Of a stretch of 64,000 nt of DNA, positions 35,875-44,928 are shown piece by piece. The stretch's first letter is position 1, and each line of letters opens with the position of its first letter. The DNA lies in assembly GCA_041492185.1 (NCBI GenBank), contig JBGPWL010000001.1, forward strand, positions 1-64,000, written 5' to 3'. The stretch is from JAOAPY01 sp041492185 (lineage in GTDB: Bacteria > Acidobacteriota > Blastocatellia > Pyrinomonadales > Pyrinomonadaceae). The notes beneath the pieces are model-generated. The model did not search any database, was not told the DNA's origin, and was given only the letters and a program-made list of their open reading frames with translations. The translations under genes and the position numbers were made by a program.

Positions 35875-36483
35875 CTACCATAAGTCGCGCAGGGATAAAA
35901 CGAACCCGGGAAGTTCGGGTTCGCCGACAATCCCTTCGGCGTCATCCACAACCTCAGTGTCCTTACTGGGTCGATAGATATGAACTCGCCGCTCAAAAGG
36001 ATCAATCAAGAACCCCAGCCGCGCGCCATTCTCGATGTATTCCGCCATCTTCTCCTTAATGTCGGTGAGCCGATCAGTTGGCGACCGTAGCTCGATAACC
36101 AGGTCGGGGCAAAGCGGCGCGAAGCCTTCCTGATCCTCCTTAGTTAGCGATTCCCAGCGTTCCCGCCTGACCCAGGATGCGTCAGGCGAACGGATCGCTC
36201 CGTCTGGTAGAGTGAATCCAGCAGAAGAATCAAAACTCACTCCCGTTCCTTCCCTTTCAGCCCATTGCCGAACTCTCGACGTAAGGATTGAATTACGAAT
36301 TCCAGTTCTTGACCCGGTGGGCGGCATGACTATGAGTTCTCCTCTCGCCGTAAGTTCCAGGCGCAGATCTGGATTGTCATGGCATAACTGCTCGAATTGC
36401 ACAGGCGTTACCGTGATACTTCTCAAATCAACGGTGAGAAACGGCTCGATTTGCGGTCGATGGGAACTGATCAATTGTGACAT
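35875..36483 (-). CDS. Uma2 family endonuclease-like protein
   Basis: The 202-residue protein has the Uma2/DUF820 layout: PVQFEQLCHDNPDLRLELTARGELIVM, GAIRSPDASWVRRERW, then CPDLVIELRSPTDRL with the conserved ELRSP motif, and FLIDPFERRVHIYRP. Its PD-(D/E)XK core suggests a nuclease, but biological roles of the family are poorly known; it is common in cyanobacteria and acidobacteria. The start (36483 or 36495) is ambiguous. It stands alone on the minus strand. Confidence 0.88.
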   Translation of the reverse strand: MSQLISSHRPQIEPFLTVDLRSITVTPVQFEQLCHDNPDLRLELTARGELIVMPPTGSRTGIRNSILTSRVRQWAEREGTGVSFDSSAGFTLPDGAIRSPDASWVRRERWESLTKEDQEGFAPLCPDLVIELRSPTDRLTDIKEKMAEYIENGARLGFLIDPFERRVHIYRPSKDTEVVDDAEGIVGEPELPGFVLSLRDLW

Positions 36484-36659
36484 CTTCAACCTCAAACCAA
36501 TAATAGTAGAAAAGCACGGAATTCAAAAGGCTTCGACCTGGTGGACAGATGCGCTGGGTATCTGTTCTTAATTGGGCTCAACACTTATTTTTACCTGTGT
36601 TGGCCGCAATCTCAGTTTCCTATTTACCATTTGCGATTTACCATTTACCATTCATCCGC

Positions 36660-37154
36660 ATGCGGCGCGCCATTTATCCAGGCTCCTTCGATCCGGTGAC
36701 CAACGGCCACCTGGACATCATTGCGCGCGGGTGCAAGCTCTTTGACGAGATCATCATCGCCATACTCGTCAATCCCGAGAAGACACCGTTCTTCACCATC
36801 GACGAACGCAGCGAAATGTTGGGCGAGGTTCTGAAAGGGATCGACCGCGGAGCTTGCGAGGTTCGTGTCGATTCGTTTGAAGGGCTGCTGGTCCACTATG
36901 CGGTCGAGCAGCAGGCCGACGCCATCGTTCGCGGCATCCGCGCGATCTCAGATTATGAGTATGAGTTACAAATGGCCCTGATGAACCGTCGCCTCGAGCC
37001 AACGATCGAAACAGTTTTCATGATGCCCGCGGAAGCGTATTCATATGTCAGCTCGCGTCTGGTTAAGGAAGTCTTTCTGCTGGGTGGCGAGCTTGATGGA
37101 CTGGTACCGCCGCTGATCGAAACGCGTATGAAACAAAAAGCGGCTCGCCCGTAG
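36660..37154 (+). CDS. coaD: pantetheine-phosphate adenylyltransferase
   Basis: The 164-residue protein has the nucleotidyltransferase motif PGSFDPVTNGHLDI (the T/HxGH site, H17), VRGIRAISDYEYELQMALMNR in the middle and SYVSSRLVKEV near the end. It transfers AMP from ATP to 4'-phosphopantetheine, making dephospho-CoA, the penultimate step of CoA synthesis. I chose ATG 36660 because it matches the family N-terminus exactly; the frame opens 37 codons earlier. The stop codon overlaps the first bases of a palindromic repeat. Confidence 0.96.
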   Translation: MRRAIYPGSFDPVTNGHLDIIARGCKLFDEIIIAILVNPEKTPFFTIDERSEMLGEVLKGIDRGACEVRVDSFEGLLVHYAVEQQADAIVRGIRAISDYEYELQMALMNRRLEPTIETVFMMPAEAYSYVSSRLVKEVFLLGGELDGLVPPLIETRMKQKAARP

Positions 37155-37308
37155 CAGGCTGCTGAAAAACTCCCTCTCCTTTTGGGAGAGGGCCGGGGAG
37201 AGGGTTTGAGACGACGTGGCTACTAAATGTTTTTTAGTTTTCTGCCGCACTCACGCCCTCTCCCTAACCCTCTCCCAATGGGAGAGGGGACTTTTTCAGC
37301 AGGCTGCT
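37153..37308. repeat. dispersed palindromic repeat, CCCTCTCCC family (copy 2)
   Basis: This element is about 156 bases long. Its near-terminal inverted ends are AGCAGGCTGCTGAAAAA (37153) and TTTTTCAGCAGGCTGCT (37292-37308). Inner arms of CCCTCTCC/GGGAGAGGG repeat the theme of the copy at 21812-21963. It occupies the CoaD-aminotransferase gap and may terminate coaD transcription. Confidence 0.88.
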
Positions 37309-37367
37309 AGACCAAACCACTGATGACGCATGTTATACTCCGCCCGCAAGAGGCCAACCAATTGACG

Positions 37368-38567
37368 ATGACGCAATCCGCACTCCTTCCCTTTCCCGTT
37401 TCAAAGAACGTTGCAAACATGAAGCCTTCGTCCACGCTGGCAGCGATGCAAGCAGCCGAAGCACTGCGGAGGAGCGGCGCAAATGTGGTTGACTTTGGCG
37501 CGGGCGAGCCGGATTTTGACACGCCCGAGAACATCAAGGCGGCCGCCGCGGAGGCGATGCGCGCCGGCAAAACAAAATACACAGCGACGGCGGGGATACG
37601 CGAGCTGCAGGACGCGATTGTCGATTTTTACGCGCGCGAATTCGGAGCCGCTTACGAGCGCGCCGAAGTCATGGCGACATCGGGAGGCAAGCAAGCAATC
37701 TTCAACGCGATCGTCTCGTTGATTAATCCGGGCGACGAAGTTTTGATTCCGAAGCCTTACTGGGTCACATTTCCGGAGATCGTAGTTTTCGCCGGCGGCA
37801 CACCAATTTTCATCGAGACGGAAGAGAACGGTTTCGTTTTGACAGCCGAGATGATCGAGCGCGCGATCACGCCGCGCACGAAGGCGATCATTTTAAACTC
37901 GCCTTCGAATCCCTCCGGGCGCGTTATTCCGACATCTGAGTTCAAACTAATAATGGGCTTGTTGACTGAGCGCGGAATTTACGTGGTGTCGGACGAGTGT
38001 TACTTACGTTTCGTCTATCCGCCGGGCCAGGTATTCACCGCCGCCAGCTTGCCAGCGGAGCTACGCACTCATCTTTGCGTTGCCGGCTCCTTTTCAAAAA
38101 CCTACGCGATGACCGGCTGGCGCATGGGTTATGCGCTGGCGCCGCGCGAATGGATGCAAGCCATGCTCATGGTCCAGAGCCATTCAACCAGCAACCCGAC
38201 TTCGATTGCGCAGTGGGCGGCGACCGAAGCGCTGCGCGGCCCGCAAGAATCGGTCAGCACGATGCTGGCTGAGTACACCGCCAGGCGAGCATGGTTACTC
38301 AATGCCTTGAGAGAGATTCCGGGAATGACGTGCAATGAGCCGGAGGGAGCGTTTTATGCTTTTCCGAACGTGCGCGGCTGTTTCCGAGGCAAGATCAAGT
38401 CATCCGGTGAATTCGCGCGGGCGTTGCTGGAAGAAACGCAAACTGTCGTGACTGATGGCGCAGGTTTTGGCAGCGAGGGTTATATCAGGATCTCGTACGC
38501 GACCTCGATGGCCCAACTTGAAGAAGGAGTGCAGCGCATTAGGCAGTTTGTCGAGCGGTCAGATTAG
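37368..38567 (+). CDS. class I PLP-dependent aminotransferase (aspartate aminotransferase type)
   Basis: The ~399-residue protein shows MKPSSTLAAMQAAEALRRSG, GAGEPDFDTPENI, the nucleotide/PLP binding SPSNPSGRV and the PLP-lysine motif SFSKTYAMTGWRMGYALAP. These place it with prokaryotic aspartate/prephenate aminotransferases (subgroup Ib). It should transfer amino groups between aspartate and 2-oxoglutarate, perhaps also other acids. ATG 37368 fits the family N-terminus best; ATG 37323 would add 15 residues. A strong intrinsic terminator follows. Confidence 0.92.
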   Translation: MTQSALLPFPVSKNVANMKPSSTLAAMQAAEALRRSGANVVDFGAGEPDFDTPENIKAAAAEAMRAGKTKYTATAGIRELQDAIVDFYAREFGAAYERAEVMATSGGKQAIFNAIVSLINPGDEVLIPKPYWVTFPEIVVFAGGTPIFIETEENGFVLTAEMIERAITPRTKAIILNSPSNPSGRVIPTSEFKLIMGLLTERGIYVVSDECYLRFVYPPGQVFTAASLPAELRTHLCVAGSFSKTYAMTGWRMGYALAPREWMQAMLMVQSHSTSNPTSIAQWAATEALRGPQESVSTMLAEYTARRAWLLNALREIPGMTCNEPEGAFYAFPNVRGCFRGKIKSSGEFARALLEETQTVVTDGAGFGSEGYIRISYATSMAQLEEGVQRIRQFVERSD

Positions 38568-38594
38568 GGGCTCATTTCATCGCCAACAAAAAGC

Positions 38595-38629
38595 GCGGCG
38601 TCGGTTACGAAACCGACGCCGCCTTTTTA
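38595..38629. terminator. bidirectional intrinsic terminator
   Basis: The ten-base perfect stem GGCGTCGGTT/AACCGACGCC has a four-base loop. It is flanked by AAAAAGC on the left and GCCTTTTT on the right. It lies 28 bases after the aminotransferase stop and 22 bases from the convergent TonB-like stop, so it can serve both strands. Confidence 0.92.
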
Positions 38630-38650
38630 TTCGAGGCTATTGTCTTTCTG

Positions 38651-40387
38651 TTAATACAGATTGAAGTTGTATTCCAACTGCATGTACATCGAGACAGTGT
38701 GTCCGTCTTTCATCGCCGGGACGAATTTTATTTGGCGCGCGGCTGCCATCGCCTTTTCGGTTAAGCCGTAGGGCAACTGCCTTACCGCTGTTATGTTCGT
38801 CACTTGTCCACCTGACGTAAACACAACACGCAGCACCACGGTTCCGGTGATTTGATTCTTGCGGGCGTCTTCTGTGTATTGAGGCTCAGGCTTTGAAAGC
38901 ACGCGTGCTTTCTGCGTTACCTCTTTGTAGTTGAAGACACGATTGTAATCTGGCGCGCCACCACCACCGCCACCGGGACCGCCGCCGCCCTCATGCCGGT
39001 CGCCACCGCCAGTATTGCCGCCGCGGCCTGGACCAACTCCGCCGCCTTCACCCGGTCCGACCCCCGCGCCAGTTCCGGTACCCATTCCGTTGCCGCTGCC
39101 CGGGCCAGACGAAGGATCGGTGCTTTTTGATTTAGGATCGCCCCATGGGATCTTACGCGGATCGTCGGGGAACAACGTATGATCGGCATCGATCTGGGGT
39201 GGCACCTCTAACGCGGGATGAGCCGGCCTTGGTGGCGGATGTGGATCAAGAGCCACTACCACAGGAATCTTCAAGTCGGCCGGAGGGAGCTTTCCAAAAG
39301 AAGCCGGCTTTTGTTCTTGACGCCCGCCGCCGCCGCCGCCACCTGGTTTCTCTTTCTCTTTCTTGCTGCCACCGCCAGAGCCTTTCGCCATACCGGCAGC
39401 GCCGGGTTCAGGTGTCGGCTGGTTCACAGGGATATCGAAAACTTCCGCGATCAACTCATCCTCGGGCCAGACAGCTGCCAAGTGGGCCTTGAGATCCTCG
39501 CGTTCGAGAAATATCAGTCCGCCCAGAATGGCAAAGATAAAGACGAATGCGGTCACCATCGCAAACGCTACGCTCTGGGAGTCCGACGGTTGTGCTCCCA
39601 TCACCGCGGCGCCGCGTTCCTTGCCTAACCAGGTTGCAAACACGGCCACGAGGCCGCTGAAAGCAACCACGCCGAAGATCGTCAGTCCGATGCGGCCGGT
39701 CCATTTAGAATCAGAGCGATCCAGAAAAGTAATTGCGCCCGCCAGGGCCAACATCGCCAATAACGCCCCGCCCATGCCAATCATGACGTTACGGTTGGCG
39801 AAAAAGCGACGCACGATCTGTCCGTAGCCCATGGCAGATCGCTTAATGAAGCCGGACGGATCGCGCTTGAATTCTGGCCAGGTCAGCTCATACTCATGCG
39901 CGACGCCTTTCAACTCGTCGGCCAGGCGCCAAGCCAGACCGGAGTCGTCCATGATTGTCAGATGAAATTCATCTCGCATAACCAGAGCCGATGAAGTGGC
40001 CGCGTAAGACGCAACCTCAGCGAAAGCAGGTTCCGGTTCGCGGGCTGAAAAGATCGCGCGCGCATTCTCCGGGCTGACGGTTATGGCTGGTTCGTCGTGT
40101 CGCGCGACAACTGAACTTAGCGGTGTGCCATCGACGGGACAGAAACTGAATTTGTCCGCAAACTCATCATGACACGTAGAACAAAGCTTCATCGGTACTA
40201 CCTCGTTATCGTTCGCTGAAAGCAGAATTGGATTTCTCAAAGCACCCGGTTGACTCATCTCTCGCAAAAAGCTGGAAGAAACTCGCCTGTCGAGTGACCG
40301 CGACGGCTCGGGCGTTTCCCAACGGTCAAGTAGCGCTCTCAGCTCATCTTCCGACAAGAACCGTTCATCTGGCTCGGTATTACTCAT
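38651..40387 (-). CDS. zinc-ribbon/multi-TM protein with TonB C-terminal domain, coupled to an ECF sigma factor
   Basis: The 578-residue product begins with an anti-sigma-like helix (SEDELRALLDRWETPE). A zinc ribbon (CSTCHDEFADKFSFCPVDG), three hydrophobic segments (for example MIGMGGALLAMLALAGAITF) and a long Gly/Pro-rich linker follow. A TonB-type C-terminal domain (KPEPQYTEDARKNQITGTVVLRVVF) ends the protein. The ATG at 40387 follows the sigma-factor stop by one base (TGA-C-ATG), so the two are translationally coupled. A role as membrane sensor or anti-sigma partner linked to outer-membrane contact is inferred. Possible alternative: an energy transducer for TonB-dependent receptors. Confidence 0.78.
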   Translation of the reverse strand: MSNTEPDERFLSEDELRALLDRWETPEPSRSLDRRVSSSFLREMSQPGALRNPILLSANDNEVVPMKLCSTCHDEFADKFSFCPVDGTPLSSVVARHDEPAITVSPENARAIFSAREPEPAFAEVASYAATSSALVMRDEFHLTIMDDSGLAWRLADELKGVAHEYELTWPEFKRDPSGFIKRSAMGYGQIVRRFFANRNVMIGMGGALLAMLALAGAITFLDRSDSKWTGRIGLTIFGVVAFSGLVAVFATWLGKERGAAVMGAQPSDSQSVAFAMVTAFVFIFAILGGLIFLEREDLKAHLAAVWPEDELIAEVFDIPVNQPTPEPGAAGMAKGSGGGSKKEKEKPGGGGGGGRQEQKPASFGKLPPADLKIPVVVALDPHPPPRPAHPALEVPPQIDADHTLFPDDPRKIPWGDPKSKSTDPSSGPGSGNGMGTGTGAGVGPGEGGGVGPGRGGNTGGGDRHEGGGGPGGGGGGAPDYNRVFNYKEVTQKARVLSKPEPQYTEDARKNQITGTVVLRVVFTSGGQVTNITAVRQLPYGLTEKAMAAARQIKFVPAMKDGHTVSMYMQLEYNFNLY

Positions 40388-40388
40388 G

Positions 40389-40976
40389 TCAAGCCTTCTC
40401 CAAAGTAACAATTTCCGGGCAACTATTCAAATATTGCGCGAGCGAATTCCTGAGCCGCTCACGCGCTCGATGCAGCCGCGATTTGACCGCACCCACGTCA
40501 GTTCCCACCACGCTGGCAATCTCGCTTAGCGCCAATCCTTCATACTCAAACAGCACCAACGCTTCACGCTGCAGCGGCGGCAGATCTGCTACGGCCTCCT
40601 TCACCTTCGCCGCCAGCTCTTCATCGAGCAACCTGCGCAGCGGCTCTTGCTGCCGGGGCATTGGTGGATCCTCCGCCAAATCGTCAAGCGCGGTCTCGCG
40701 TCCCGCATTGCGAAAATGCTTCATCGCCAGGTTTCTGGCTGCGGCATACAGATAAGTACGCAACGACGCTCGCGCTGGATTGAAGTTTTGCGGTTTCTTA
40801 ATCAAGCTTAAAAAGCAATCATGCGTAATATCTTCTGCTATTTCGACTGAGCCCATCAGCCGATACAAAAAGCGAAAGATCCCGTTTCGGTGGCGCTCAT
40901 ACAGGAGGAGAAAAGCTGCCTGGTCGCCGCCTCCTGCCTTTGCAAGCAAAAGCTCGTCTGTGAACCTATCTGGCAA
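40389..40976 (-). CDS. ECF-type RNA polymerase sigma factor
   Basis: The 195-residue protein has region 2 (FLLLYERHRNGIFRFLYRLMG, ITHDCFLSL) and region 4 (LPPLQREALVLFEYEGLALSEIASVVGTDVGAVKSRLHRARERL) of sigma-70 family ECF factors. It should redirect RNA polymerase to a small regulon, probably including its own operon. The downstream gene probably restrains it. A hairpin lies in the upstream leader at 40993-41009. Confidence 0.93.
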   Translation of the reverse strand: MPDRFTDELLLAKAGGGDQAAFLLLYERHRNGIFRFLYRLMGSVEIAEDITHDCFLSLIKKPQNFNPARASLRTYLYAAARNLAMKHFRNAGRETALDDLAEDPPMPRQQEPLRRLLDEELAAKVKEAVADLPPLQREALVLFEYEGLALSEIASVVGTDVGAVKSRLHRARERLRNSLAQYLNSCPEIVTLEKA

Positions 40977-41304
40977 TCAAGCACTCGATCCTGTAGGAGT
41001 TGCTCCTACGTGTATTACCACCAAACAGCTAAAAGATACGGCCTTCCGCCCATCGGTTTCCCGCTGCCGCTATCAGTCGGACTATCAAATACCGACCACT
41101 CCTTGAATTATACTACCGTTTGTTTTCTCTGCAGCACGCAGATCTCTAACTCAAGCTGCGCCTTGCTAATCGACCGGTTGGATGCACTCAAAGCGCAAAC
41201 GGTTGACGAGGAAATGTCTCGCATCTAAGATGTTTTCGCTCCCTCTTTCGTTTTGATGCGCGGTAAGTACGGCCAATCGCCGCGGTATGTTCATTAGAGG
41301 AACT
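40977..41304. promoter_or_regulatory. divergent intergenic region with hairpin upstream of the sigma-factor gene
   Basis: This 328-base spacer separates the sigma operon (minus) from the M16-like gene (plus). It holds a perfect hairpin GTAGGAG-TTG-CTCCTAC at 40993-41009, close to the sigma start. It has no convincing gene; small open frames here lack coding character. Promoters for both strands must lie within it, but I cannot place -35/-10 boxes with confidence. Confidence 0.5.
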
Positions 41305-42795
41305 ATGTACTTTATCAAAGCCCTTCGACGCGCTGCCATGAATACCCTTGCCATTGTCCTGGTTGGCATCGCCGCAAGTTTGCATGGGCAGACTGCTCTT
41401 GCCCAGACATCCGAGCCGCAGCGCGACCAGTTGTTGAATGGTCTGGGCGTTCTGATATGGCACCGCCCAGGCGACCAAAGCGTCGTCTTGAAGCTGCGCA
41501 TACACAGCGGCGCTGCTTTCGATTTGGCGGGAAAGGGCGGCACAATGGCGTTGCTGGGAGATATCCTGTTTCCAGATGCGGCAACCCACGAGTTTTTCAC
41601 GGAAGAGATGGGCGGACGGCTCGAGGTCGACGAGGACTATGACTCAATTAATATCACGTTGCAGGGACGCGCGAGCGATTACGATCGCATCGTGGACATT
41701 CTGCGCGCCGCTCTGACCAGCCCATTGACGCCACAAAACGTAACGAAGGTGCGCGAAGCGCGGATCAAGTCCTTAAGCAATGTCCCGCTGACCGAAAGCG
41801 CTATCGCCGATCGCGCGATTGCGGCCAGGCTCTATGGAAGTTTTCCCTATAGCCATCTACTTCACGGCGACGCCGACAGCCTGGCGCGGGTTGAGCGCGC
41901 CGACCTCATGCTTGCCCGGGAGCGTTTTCTCAATCCTAATAATGCGACGCTCGCGATAATCGGCGGAGTGGATTCGCGTCGCGCAATGCGGGCCCTGCGA
42001 CAGCTTCTCGGTATCTGGCGCAAGAGCGAACAGATCATTCCCGCAACTTTTCGTCTACCCGATGCGCCGGATGCGCGCACCCTGATCGTCAATTCAACCG
42101 GGACGCGGACGGCTACAATTCGACTTGCGACGCGCGGCCTGGCGCGTTCGGACCCGGACTACTTTCCGGCCAATGTGCTGGCCATCGTCGCTCGCACTCG
42201 TTGGCAAAAGCTCGCGCCAGAACTGAATCCGAATTCGATTTTTGTGAGACACGAAGTGCATTTCCTGCCCGGCATGTTTGTGATGGGTGCGGCGGTTGAT
42301 GCGGGCTCCGCAGCCAAAACGTTGGAAACTGCGCGAGGCGTTATCAATTCACTAGTTAGCACGCCGATAACGGCTGCGGAATTCGAAGGCGCAAAAACCG
42401 AAGCGTTATCCTTGATGAACCGGCAGCTCTCGACAACTGATACTGCCGCTTATGCCTGGCTCGATATCGATACTTACTCACTGCCATCGATCACGGACCA
42501 ACAACGCGCGTGGCAGGCGCTTTCCGTCGATGGCGTGCAACGAACCGCAGTTCGTCTCTTTCGAAATGCCGCGTTTGCCTCAGTCGCGATTGGCAATGCG
42601 GACAGTCTCAAGGCCGCGCTGGCGCCAACACAAAAGATCGAAGTAATGGGAGAAGTCGCTGGACCTAAGACGCCGCAGGAAAAACCGACACCTGACAACG
42701 CGCCGCAAACAAAACATCCAACTCCCATTCTTCCCGCGCCAAAAAATACGAACCCGCTGATGAAGAGCACAAAACCCCCAACCAAGCCGGGCTAA
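41305..42795 (+). CDS. secreted M16 (insulinase) peptidase homologue lacking the zinc motif
   Basis: The 496-residue product has a signal peptide (LAIVLVGIAASLHGQTALAQ). Two M16-like halves follow: GLGVLIWHRPGDQSVVLKLRIHSG, LNPNNATLAIIGGVD, and a second half with TGTRTATIRLATRGL. Where active members have HxxEH, this protein reads GGTMALLGDILFPD, so the zinc-binding residues are missing. It is probably a non-catalytic subunit or binding protein. The C-terminus is a Pro/Lys-rich tail. ATG 41305 follows an AGAGG site; ATG 41287 is an alternative. Confidence 0.8.
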   Translation: MYFIKALRRAAMNTLAIVLVGIAASLHGQTALAQTSEPQRDQLLNGLGVLIWHRPGDQSVVLKLRIHSGAAFDLAGKGGTMALLGDILFPDAATHEFFTEEMGGRLEVDEDYDSINITLQGRASDYDRIVDILRAALTSPLTPQNVTKVREARIKSLSNVPLTESAIADRAIAARLYGSFPYSHLLHGDADSLARVERADLMLARERFLNPNNATLAIIGGVDSRRAMRALRQLLGIWRKSEQIIPATFRLPDAPDARTLIVNSTGTRTATIRLATRGLARSDPDYFPANVLAIVARTRWQKLAPELNPNSIFVRHEVHFLPGMFVMGAAVDAGSAAKTLETARGVINSLVSTPITAAEFEGAKTEALSLMNRQLSTTDTAAYAWLDIDTYSLPSITDQQRAWQALSVDGVQRTAVRLFRNAAFASVAIGNADSLKAALAPTQKIEVMGEVAGPKTPQEKPTPDNAPQTKHPTPILPAPKNTNPLMKSTKPPTKPG

Positions 42796-42851
42796 TTACA
42801 AGTGTTTCACAATGCGGCTGCAACCATACCTTAGAGCGCATCGGCAAGACT

Positions 42852-43586
42852 GTGTCTGATAAGAGGAGCGAACACGAACAAGAGCACGCGAGTAAAGTTC
42901 GCGGCATGTTCGCGGAGATTTCTGCTCGTTACGATCTTTTGAATCATCTGTTGTCCGGAAATATGGACAAGAGATGGAGGCGTAGAGTTGCAAGTGAACT
43001 CCGGGGCGATCTGAAATCCGGCGATCGAATCCTCGATGTCGCTTCTGGCACGGGAGATCTGGCCTTAACGTTGTTTGAATCGACGGGCGCTCGCATTGTC
43101 GGCACAGATTTTTGCCGGCCGATGTTGGAGCTTGCGGCGCGAAAGGCGCTGAGACGCGCGACGCCCGTACCGTTTGTCGAAGGTGACGCGTTGAAGCTGC
43201 CGTTCCGGAGCGATGCGTTCGACGGCGTGACGATCGCTTTTGGCCTGCGAAATCTTTCGAATGTCGAAACCGGCCTGAGCGAACTTTTTCGCGTTTTGAA
43301 ACCTGGTGGCAGGGTCGCAGTACTTGAGTTTTCAAAGCCTGTGATGCCGGGCTTTCGCGCGCTGTTTGAATTCTACTTTGCTCGGGTGCTGCCGCTGCTG
43401 GGCGGCATCGTTAGCGGCTCAAGAAGCGCGTATCAGTATTTGCCTGCTTCCGTATCCAACTTTCCGGATCAGGAGCGGCTTGCTTCAATGATGGTCGAAA
43501 TTGGGTTCGAGGAAGTTGAGTATCAGAATCTGACGGGGGGAATTGCGGCAATCCATTCAGGAACTAAGCCGCAGGGGTTGCCATAA
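42852..43586 (+). CDS. menG: demethylmenaquinone/ubiquinone C-methyltransferase
   Basis: The 244-residue protein starts at GTG and shows FAEISARYDLLNHLLS, MDKRWRR, the SAM motif ILDVASGTGDLAL and GVTIAFGLRNLSN, all diagnostic of UbiE/MenG. It methylates demethylmenaquinone (menG) or the ubiquinone precursor (ubiE). Acidobacteria use menaquinone, so MenG activity is the better guess here. It is followed by DppB-like permease genes, with which it need not be functionally linked. Confidence 0.94.
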   Translation: MSDKRSEHEQEHASKVRGMFAEISARYDLLNHLLSGNMDKRWRRRVASELRGDLKSGDRILDVASGTGDLALTLFESTGARIVGTDFCRPMLELAARKALRRATPVPFVEGDALKLPFRSDAFDGVTIAFGLRNLSNVETGLSELFRVLKPGGRVAVLEFSKPVMPGFRALFEFYFARVLPLLGGIVSGSRSAYQYLPASVSNFPDQERLASMMVEIGFEEVEYQNLTGGIAAIHSGTKPQGLP

Positions 43587-43798
43587 GGATTGGTTGCAAT
43601 TGCAGGCGGGGCGATTTGCAGCCACAAAGCGTAGTCCGCGGGGATTAGCATTCGAGTGACGGCGCGCGGTTGTCGGGGCTGTGCGCGGTTTTAGAGGCTG
43701 GTTCTCGCGGACTACAACTGTGTATAGCTGTCTCACTCTCACCATCACCGTGCTATTATTCGCACCGCTTTTCCGAAATCCAATTGGTTGGAGCACAG

Positions 43799-44803
43799 GT
43801 GCGCTCAACGACAAAGTACAAAACCCTCGGTGCGTTCCGACGCTTCGGGATTTTGCTGCTGGTCGTCTGGACTGTCGTCTCGCTGGTAACGCTGCTCGTT
43901 GAGCTTGTCCCTGGCGATCCGGCTGTCGCCGTTCTGGGTGAACAGGCCACGCCGGAACAGTTTGCGCAATTCAGACAAAAACATGGACTCGATCGGCCGG
44001 CGTTCTTTTTCACGTTTGCGCGCGACGCGCATGGCGATAGGCATTTCCAGTGGCATGGAAGCGACAATCGCTACATCGACTATTGGCGCGGCATCTTGCA
44101 CGGTGACCTGGGTCTCTCTTTCCGCAACGAACGTCCTGTTGTCGGTCTAATTTTCGAACGCTACCCTGCCACCATCGAGTTGGCCATCGCCGCGCTCTTG
44201 ATCGCCATAGCGATCGCGATTCCGCTGGGCGTCGTCGCCGGAACGAACCGCGGTACGTGGATAGACAACACGGCATCGGTAGTCGCATTGCTGGGAATCA
44301 GTCTGCCGAGTTTTGTCATCGGCCCGATGCTTGTTTATGTCTTTGCCGTCAAACTCCGCTGGCTCGCGCCCTCGGGCCGCTTTGAATGGAGCGACATCAT
44401 CCTGCCGGCGTTTACCCTGGGCGCCGCGCTCTCCGCGATTCTGACCCGTATGGTTCGTTCCTCAGTGATTGAAGAACTGGGCGAAGACTACGTGCGCACC
44501 GCGCGAGCAAAGGGATTAAGCGAGAGGAAAGTCATTTACAAACATGTCTTGAAGAACGGACTGATTCCCGTGGTTACGATTCTCGGTCTGCAACTCGGGG
44601 TGTTACTGGCCGGCGCGATCATAACCGAGAAGATTTTCGGCTGGCCCGGTCTGGGCTTGCTACTCGTGGAAGATGGCATCGCCAAACGCGATTATCGCGT
44701 CGTGCAGGGCTGCGTTTTGGTAATTAGTGTTACCTACATCATCGCCAACACGCTTACGGACATGGTTTATCGTTGGCTGGATCCGCGGATTAGAGTTTCG
44801 TGA
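43799..44803 (+). CDS. DppB-like ABC transporter permease
   Basis: The 334-residue permease begins at GTG 43799, preceded by GGAG at a good distance; the frame opens earlier but that part is not conserved. It has six predicted membrane helices (LLLVVWTVVSLVTLLVELVPGDPA first) and the EAA loop EELGEDYVRTARAKGLSERKV. The family takes up di- or oligopeptides or nickel with a partner permease, two ATPases and a binding protein. The partner permease follows, but no binding protein or intact ATPase lies nearby. Confidence 0.92.
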   Translation: MRSTTKYKTLGAFRRFGILLLVVWTVVSLVTLLVELVPGDPAVAVLGEQATPEQFAQFRQKHGLDRPAFFFTFARDAHGDRHFQWHGSDNRYIDYWRGILHGDLGLSFRNERPVVGLIFERYPATIELAIAALLIAIAIAIPLGVVAGTNRGTWIDNTASVVALLGISLPSFVIGPMLVYVFAVKLRWLAPSGRFEWSDIILPAFTLGAALSAILTRMVRSSVIEELGEDYVRTARAKGLSERKVIYKHVLKNGLIPVVTILGLQLGVLLAGAIITEKIFGWPGLGLLLVEDGIAKRDYRVVQGCVLVISVTYIIANTLTDMVYRWLDPRIRVS

Positions 44804-44809
44804 TCCTGG

Positions 44810-44920
44810 CCACAGAGACACAGAGAAAGGAAAACGGTATTTAGAAAGCAGAAAATGCTGAGCCGAAGAGATGTTGTCTATCTCCTTTTGATCTTGCTCT
44901 GTGTCTCTGTGCCTCTGTGG
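44810..44920. repeat. inverted repeat between the two permease genes
   Basis: The arm CCACAGAGACACAGAGA (44810-44826) and TCTCTGTGCCTCTGTGG (44904-44920) are complementary with one mismatch. The element occupies nearly all of the 125-base gap between dppB-like and dppC-like genes, which are normally tightly spaced. This suggests insertion of a palindromic element into the operon. Confidence 0.85.
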
Positions 44921-44928
44921 CTAATGCT

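Noticed and set aside
40890..41228. 112-codon frame in the sigma/M16 intergenic region
   Set aside because: It overlaps the sigma factor N-terminus and the hairpin, with no ribosome-binding site or coding pattern.
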